From UBA1479 sp002706405 (GTDB taxonomy: Bacteria > Pseudomonadota > Alphaproteobacteria > Rhodospirillales > Casp-alpha2), in the NCBI GenBank assembly GCA_963972255.1, contig CAXATO010000005.1, forward strand, positions 175,040 through 239,039: a stretch of 64,000 nt of DNA, read 5' to 3'. Each line of letters begins with the position of its first letter. Position 1 is the first letter of the stretch. The position numbers and the translations under genes were made by a program. The notes beneath the pieces are model-generated. The model ran no database searches. It was not told the DNA's origin and saw only the letters and a program-made list of their open reading frames with translations. This document shows, in pieces, positions 59,139 through 64,000 of this stretch.

Positions 59139-60488
59139 TCAGGGGGCCGGGGCCGCGCCGGATTCACCCGGCTGCGGGACGGCAAAGCCTTCCTGGCTGT
59201 ACAGGCGCAGCTTGTTGCGCAGCGTGCGGATGGAAATGCCCAGGATATTGGCTGCGTGGGTGCGGTTGCCGAGGCAATGATGCAGAGTGTCGATGATCAG
59301 GTCGCGTTCCACGTCGGCCACGGTGCGCCCGACCAGGGCGGCGGTTTCCACGTCCGCGTCGCTGACGTTGTTGTCGCCCGAGGCGCCCAAGGCACCCGAT
59401 ACCATGATGGTTTCCGGCCCGATTTCGGATCCGGTGGCCAAAATCACGGCGCGGTGGATGGCGTTTTCCAGTTCGCGCACGTTGCCGGGCCAGTTATGGG
59501 CCTTCAGCCGGGCAAGGGCGCCCTCGGAAATCGGCCGTTCGTCGATATGGTTGGCTTCCGAGTACTTCTTCACGAAGTGACGGGCGAGCACGGGAATGTC
59601 CTGTTCCCGACGCGCGAGCGACGGCATGACGAGATTGACCACGTTCAGGCGGAAATAGAGATCCTCACGGAAGCTACCCTTGGCGACTTCGTCCTGCAGG
59701 TTGCGGTTGGATGTGGCGATGATGCGCACGTCCACCTTCACCGGCTTGGCACCGCCGACGCGGTCGATCTCGCGTTCTTGAAGGGCGCGCAGCAGTTTGG
59801 CCTGAAGGCGCGGGTCCATCTCCGAAATTTCGTCAAGCAGCAGGGTGCCGCCATCCGCTTCCTCGAATTTGCCGACGCGGCGGGTGACGGCGCCGGTGAA
59901 GGCCCCTTTTTCATGGCCGAACAGTTCGGATTCCAAAAGGTTTTCCGGAATCGCCGCGCAGTTGACTGCGACGAAGGCCTTGTCCTTGCGGCGGCTCTTG
60001 GCGTGCAGGTGACGGGCCATCATCTCCTTGCCGGTGCCCGAGGCGCCGGTAATCAGGACGCTGGCTTCCGACGGGGCGACCTGATCGGCCATCTTGATGA
60101 GCTCGGCCATGCTCTGGTCAGTGTAAACGATGGTGCTCGGTTCTTCCGACACGGCATGCAGGACGGCGGCGATCAGTTCCGCATCCGGCGGCAGGGGGAT
60201 GTATTCCTTGGCGCCGGCCTTGATGGCGCGGACGGCGGCCTGGCTGTCGTTGCCGACGCCGCAGGCGATGACCGGAAGCACGATGCGCTCGCTTTCCAGC
60301 GAGGTGACCAGGCGCGCGATGTCGGCATGGACGTCGATCATGATCAGGTCTGCACCCTGTCCCGCGCGCAGTTGATCAAGTGCCCGCTCGACCGTTTCGG
60401 CCTGCTGAACCTTGGCTCCCTTCTGCATGGCGATCTGGCTTGCGGCGCCGATTTGCCCGCCGAGCGTGCCGATAATCAGTAACCTCAT
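59139..60488 (-). CDS. flbD: Sigma-54-dependent flagellar regulator FlbD
   Basis: 449 residues. A degenerate receiver-like N-terminus (about 1-115, Asp in LIMIDVHADIA), then an AAA+ domain with Walker A ITGASGTGKEMMARH, the sigma-54 contact motif GAFTGA and Walker B GGTLLLDEIS, then a Fis-type helix-turn-helix (HAANILGISIRTLRNKLRLY). In Caulobacter FlbD activates class III/IV flagellar promoters and is activated by FliX. No fliX is in the window. Confidence 0.92.
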   Translation of the reverse strand: MRLLIIGTLGGQIGAASQIAMQKGAKVQQAETVERALDQLRAGQGADLIMIDVHADIARLVTSLESERIVLPVIACGVGNDSQAAVRAIKAGAKEYIPLPPDAELIAAVLHAVSEEPSTIVYTDQSMAELIKMADQVAPSEASVLITGASGTGKEMMARHLHAKSRRKDKAFVAVNCAAIPENLLESELFGHEKGAFTGAVTRRVGKFEEADGGTLLLDEISEMDPRLQAKLLRALQEREIDRVGGAKPVKVDVRIIATSNRNLQDEVAKGSFREDLYFRLNVVNLVMPSLARREQDIPVLARHFVKKYSEANHIDERPISEGALARLKAHNWPGNVRELENAIHRAVILATGSEIGPETIMVSGALGASGDNNVSDADVETAALVGRTVADVERDLIIDTLHHCLGNRTHAANILGISIRTLRNKLRLYSQEGFAVPQPGESGAAPAP

Positions 60489-60552
60489 GACCGTTCTGTC
60501 CCTACTTTGATCCGCGTGTCATTCATGTCGTGTCGATTGCTCATCTTCGGGC

Positions 60553-61371
60553 CTAATCGAAATAAGAGACCCGCTTTTCCGGCGGCAGGATGCTGTTCAG
60601 CAGCATTTCCAGGCGCCGGGGGTTTTCTTGGCGGCCGATGGATCCGGCGGACAGGACATAGACCTGGTTCACCATCGCTTCATCGGCGGAATTCCGTTCC
60701 AGTTTGTTGGCCATCGGCGTGAACACCATGTTGGACAGCACCGCGCCGTAGAAGGTCGTCAGCAGCGCTACCGCCATGCTCGGCCCGATGGTGCCCGGGT
60801 CCGACAGGTTGCCCAGCATCTGGACCAGGCCGATCAGGGTGCCGATCAGGCCCATGGCGGGCGCCAGTTCGGCCATGCGGCGCAGCACGTTGATGCTTTT
60901 CTGGTGGCGCTGGAACATGGCCTGCATGTCGCGGCGCAGGATGGCCTCGACCTCTTCGCCGGGGGTGCCGTCGACGACCATGCCGATGCCCTTGTGCAGG
61001 ACCGGCTCCGCCTGGATCGCGCCCATCACGTTCTGCAGCGCCAGCACACCTTGCTTGCGGGCCAGTTCGGCCAACTGAAGGGTCTGGAACGCGGCGCGCG
61101 TCGGGTTGCGGTTGACCTGGGTAAAGATCTTGAGCGCGACCCGCGTGGTGCGGAGCATTTCGTTCAGGGAAAAGCTGGCGGTGGTGATGGCGAAGGTGCC
61201 GCCGATGACGATCAGGATCGACGGGATGTTGATGAAGGATCCCGGGGACCCACCCAGCACGATGGCCGTGGCAAGCAGCCCGAATCCCACGGCGAGACCC
61301 AGCACCGTGGCAATGTCCACGGTGGTCTTGTTGCGCAATGGGCCGCCGGCGTTGGGTGTCGCTTCCGCCAT
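60553..61371 (-). CDS. motA: Flagellar motor stator protein, MotA/PomA type
   Basis: 272 residues with four membrane helices. The TM3-TM4 core MGLIGTLIGLVQML and the conserved prolines (LAPAMG) are present, as is the cytosolic loop with charged residues that contacts FliG. It conducts ions with MotB, which is not adjacent. Sequence resembles the PomA/MotA family used with polar flagella. Confidence 0.9.
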   Translation of the reverse strand: MAEATPNAGGPLRNKTTVDIATVLGLAVGFGLLATAIVLGGSPGSFINIPSILIVIGGTFAITTASFSLNEMLRTTRVALKIFTQVNRNPTRAAFQTLQLAELARKQGVLALQNVMGAIQAEPVLHKGIGMVVDGTPGEEVEAILRRDMQAMFQRHQKSINVLRRMAELAPAMGLIGTLIGLVQMLGNLSDPGTIGPSMAVALLTTFYGAVLSNMVFTPMANKLERNSADEAMVNQVYVLSAGSIGRQENPRRLEMLLNSILPPEKRVSYFD

Positions 61372-61400
61372 CTTCAGTCGTCTTTCCTGGCCGACCCGTG

Positions 61401-61772
61401 TTAGCGGTCGGTCTTGATGATTTCCGTCATGGTCACGCCCAGGCGATCTTCGACGACCACCACTTCGCCGCGGGCGACCAGCCGGTTGTTGACGTAGATG
61501 TCGATGGCTTCACCGACCTTACGATCCAGCTCGATGACAGCCCCCCGGCCAAGCCGCAGCAGCTGGCTGACCTGCATGGTCGCCTTGCCCAGCACAGCGG
61601 ACACGGTCACGGGAATGTCGTAGACCGCTTCAAGGTCACGGGCACTTTTCGGAAGATCGGTGACTTCCGGCAAGCCCGAGGGGCTCGCCGACGGCATGGC
61701 ACCGGAAGTGTCGCCGCTGCCTTCACCGCCATTGGACACGAATTCGCCCAGTTCAAAATCGTCTTCGGCCAT
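61401..61772 (-). CDS. fliN: Flagellar switch protein FliN
   Basis: 123 residues. The C-terminal SpoA domain (IPVTVSAVLGKATMQVSQLL, then VNNRLVARGEVVVVEDRLGV) is typical; the N-terminal 45 residues are acidic and variable. It builds the C-ring with FliM and FliG. Ten bases downstream of fliH, AGGAGAGAACC before the ATG at 61772. Confidence 0.95.
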   Translation of the reverse strand: MAEDDFELGEFVSNGGEGSGDTSGAMPSASPSGLPEVTDLPKSARDLEAVYDIPVTVSAVLGKATMQVSQLLRLGRGAVIELDRKVGEAIDIYVNNRLVARGEVVVVEDRLGVTMTEIIKTDR

Positions 61773-61781
61773 GGTTCTCTC

Positions 61782-63002
61782 CTAGTCCTTCAGGTCGTCT
61801 TCCAGTTCCAAGTCCGCGCCACCGTACCGTTCGGGTTCCGGTGCCGCATCTTGGCTTGATTCGGGTGTGTCGTCCTGCGTGCCTTCGGGGGCCGGGTCGG
61901 CGACCAGGTCTTCCGACGGCACGGGGGCGTGGCTATCTTCAGTGCTGACCGCGGCGGGCACAGCGGCCTCGATCTCCGCGATGATTTCCTCCGACGGCAC
62001 CGGCGGCGGCCCGTTGGCAACGTCGTCGGCAGCCATATCCGGTGCCGGTTGCGGGTCCGCGAATGCCGGTTCGCCGGCTGCGGGTTCGTCCGCTGCGGCT
62101 TCCGTCGCCGACGTAGGTTCGGGTGCGGCCTCCGGGGCGGGGGCTTCTTCGGCAGCGGGAATAACATTGGCTTCCGCTTCGACCGCCTGAGGGGCAGGGG
62201 ATTCTTCCACCGGCGGGAGCGTTTCTTCCGCCGTTTCAGGCGCCGTTTCAGGTTGTGTCACGACCGCCGGCTCAGGATCGGATGCGGCCGGCGCCGCCGT
62301 TTTCAGGTTGCGGCTGACGATTTCATCGAGTTGGGCGGCCAACTCCTTGGTACTGCGTTTCACGCCGCCCGAGGACCATTCCAGTCGGCAGTCGCCGACG
62401 GTCAGGCTCGGGTCACCCAAAATCTTTACGTTGCCGCGGAAGCCGGACAACTCCGAGACGGCCTCGACACGGGTATGCAGCAACTCCGCAAGGTCCGTCG
62501 GCACACGAACGATGATTTCCGGCTCCCCGGACAGCTGTTCGAGCGCGGTTTCAAGCATGGACTGGACCTGATCCTGCACGGTCTCTTGATTCAAGGTGGG
62601 GAACAGCTTTCGGACCAGCGCCGCCGCGACGGATACGGCGTGATGGGTGAGGCCCTGATTGGCTTCGGCCTGGGCTTCGAACAGGGACTGGGTCTGTTGC
62701 ATGATTGCGTTCAGGGTGTCTGCAATCTGCTTGTCGACTGTCGATGATGCTTCCTCGGTGCCTATCCGCTTGCCTTCCGCGAGAGCTTCTTCGCGGGCAC
62801 GGGTCAGGTCTTCTTCGGAATAGGTGGGGGCTTCCGGCTCGGGTTCCGGCTCCGGTTCGGCCTCGCCCGCCTCATGTTCCTCTGTTTCGGCGGCGGCCTT
62901 GGCGAGCGCCTTTTCGCGGCGCTCCGCCAACTCGTCGAAGTCGGTATCGAACATGAATTTTTTATAAGGGGTCTGGCCCACCATTTCGGCTTCCATTGTC
63001 AT
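61782..63002 (-). CDS. fliH: Flagellar assembly protein FliH with long acidic tail
   Basis: 406 residues, roughly double a usual FliH (about 230). Residues 1-240 contain the FliH helical domain (YSEEDLTRAREEALAEGKRI) and the globular part with IIVRVPTDLAELLHTRVEAV and LTVGDCRLEWSSGGVKRST, matching FliH. From about residue 245 the protein is an Ala/Pro/Glu-rich disordered tail. FliH regulates the FliI ATPase. It may start at M1 or M3. Confidence 0.88.
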   Translation of the reverse strand: MTMEAEMVGQTPYKKFMFDTDFDELAERREKALAKAAAETEEHEAGEAEPEPEPEPEAPTYSEEDLTRAREEALAEGKRIGTEEASSTVDKQIADTLNAIMQQTQSLFEAQAEANQGLTHHAVSVAAALVRKLFPTLNQETVQDQVQSMLETALEQLSGEPEIIVRVPTDLAELLHTRVEAVSELSGFRGNVKILGDPSLTVGDCRLEWSSGGVKRSTKELAAQLDEIVSRNLKTAAPAASDPEPAVVTQPETAPETAEETLPPVEESPAPQAVEAEANVIPAAEEAPAPEAAPEPTSATEAAADEPAAGEPAFADPQPAPDMAADDVANGPPPVPSEEIIAEIEAAVPAAVSTEDSHAPVPSEDLVADPAPEGTQDDTPESSQDAAPEPERYGGADLELEDDLKD

Positions 63003-63016
63003 TGTTTTTCAGCGCC

Positions 63017-64000
63017 CTAGAACACCAGTTCGCCTTCTTCGTCGCCGGTGGCGATGACGATTTCGCCGCTGTCGGCCAGGTTCTTGGCGACCTGGACGAT
63101 GGCCGATTGGGCCTCGTCCACGTCCTTCAGGCGGACAGCCCCCATGGCTTCCATGTCTTCCTTCATCATCTTGCCGGCACGTTCCGACATGTTGGAGAAG
63201 AACAGATCCTTGACCTCGTCCGATGCGCCCTTGAGGGCCAACGCCAACTGTTCCTTCTCGACCTGACGCAGCAGCGTCTGGATGCCGCTCGGGTCGACCT
63301 TGACCAGATCGTCGAAGGTGAACATGAGCTGCTTGATGCGCTCCGCACTCTCGCGGTTGCGTTCTTCGAGCGCCGTCATGAAGCGGTTTTCCGTGTTGCG
63401 GTCCAGCGAGTTGAAGATGTCGGCCATCAGCTCGTGTGAATCGCGCCGCGCCGTGCGCGCCAGGTTGGTCATGAATTCGGTGCGCAGGGTGCGCTCGACA
63501 TGGTCGACGATGTCCTTCTGCACCGCTTCCATGCGCAGCAGACGCATGATCACTTCCATGGCGAAGTTTTCCGGCAGCAGGGCGAGGACCCGCGAGGCAT
63601 GGTCCGGGCGGATGCGCGACAGGATGACGGCGACGGTCTGCGGGTATTCGTTCTTCAGATAGTTGGCGAGCACCGCTTCGTTCACGTTGCCCATCTTGTC
63701 CCACATGGTGCGGCCGGCTGGGCCGCGCATTTCTTCCATGATGCTGTCGACGCGGTCATCGGACAGGGCGGCCTTCAACAGGCGTTCGGCGGCGTCGATG
63801 GAGCCGACCAGGCCGCCGGCCGACGACAGTTTATCGGCGAATTCGACGAACAGGCGTTCGATGACCGAGGAATGGACGTTGCCGAGCGACGACATGGCCG
63901 CGGACAGTTCGCGGATTTCTTCGTCGTCCATGCGTTCGAACAGCATGGCGGCCTGATCCTGATGCAGGGACAGGAGGAAGATCGCGGCTTTCTCGGTGCC
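63017..64000 (-). CDS. fliG: Flagellar motor switch protein FliG, 5' end beyond the window
   Basis: 327 codons are visible, in frame to the right edge (GTEKAAIFLLSLHQDQ at the edge). It contains the FliG middle and C-terminal domains: EYPQTVAVILSRIRPDHASR, LFFSNMSERAGKMMKEDME, AQSAIVQVAKNLADSGEIVI. The torque residues lie in MTALEERNRESAERIKQL-type helices. It couples stator forces to rotation. fliF should follow just outside the window. Confidence 0.95.
   Translation of the reverse strand, partial: GTEKAAIFLLSLHQDQAAMLFERMDDEEIRELSAAMSSLGNVHSSVIERLFVEFADKLSSAGGLVGSIDAAERLLKAALSDDRVDSIMEEMRGPAGRTMWDKMGNVNEAVLANYLKNEYPQTVAVILSRIRPDHASRVLALLPENFAMEVIMRLLRMEAVQKDIVDHVERTLRTEFMTNLARTARRDSHELMADIFNSLDRNTENRFMTALEERNRESAERIKQLMFTFDDLVKVDPSGIQTLLRQVEKEQLALALKGASDEVKDLFFSNMSERAGKMMKEDMEAMGAVRLKDVDEAQSAIVQVAKNLADSGEIVIATGDEEGELVF

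Overview
The window is about 64 kb of high-GC bacterial chromosome that reads as an alphaproteobacterium, most likely a free-living motile member of the Rhodospirillales. The evidence is the full-length CtrA, a ChpT-type phosphotransferase, the sigma-54 flagellar activator FlbD and a flagellar/chemotaxis gene order typical of that group. No rRNA, tRNA, CRISPR array, insertion sequence or prophage gene was recognised. The species call is inference.

Region 1 (1-23.5 kb) is mixed housekeeping and accessory sequence. It holds a truncated MHYT-PAS histidine kinase, a racemase-family protein, an ECF sigma factor beside a small membrane protein, Fe superoxide dismutase, a DEAD-box RNA helicase with a structured leader, a broken FkbM methyltransferase, a secreted zinc phospholipase C-like protein, a class II amidotransferase, an SDR enzyme, a receiver-domain protein, phnN, an OmpA-like protein, an O-methyltransferase, pyrD, an AbrB-type membrane protein, NAD kinase, TetR and IclR regulators, an MFS transporter and a TauD-type dioxygenase. 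A 29-codon micro-gene with its own promoter, ribosome binding site and terminator sits near 19.7 kb.

Region 2 (23.5-44 kb) is a formate/molybdenum-cofactor island. It has moaA, a 703-residue multi-cluster ferredoxin, fdhD, mobA, DUF3305 and DUF3306 proteins, a TorD-type chaperone, a small Tat-signal protein and a Tat-exported respiratory formate dehydrogenase (alpha, beta, small lipoprotein, cytochrome b gamma). Convergent to these is a cytosolic NAD-linked formate dehydrogenase with a fused gamma-beta subunit. The two enzymes would oxidise formate to the quinone pool and to NADH respectively, and apparently share the FdhD and MobA maturation steps.

Region 3 (44-64 kb) is signalling and flagella. 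chpT, cheA (with two CheW-like domains and a receiver), cheY, cheB and cheR run rightward and meet ctrA at a bidirectional terminator. ctrA is divergent from fliI-fliJ, with CtrA-like boxes between them. A leftward run then follows: a Cys-less QueF-like T-fold protein, a FliK-like protein, flhF, flhA, flbD, a motA-type stator gene, fliN, fliH and fliG (cut by the right edge).

The most unusual items are the QueF-like T-fold protein in the flagellar run, the isolated micro-gene, and the concentration of inverted repeats in the fds promoter, the torD-fdh leader and the che operon leaders.
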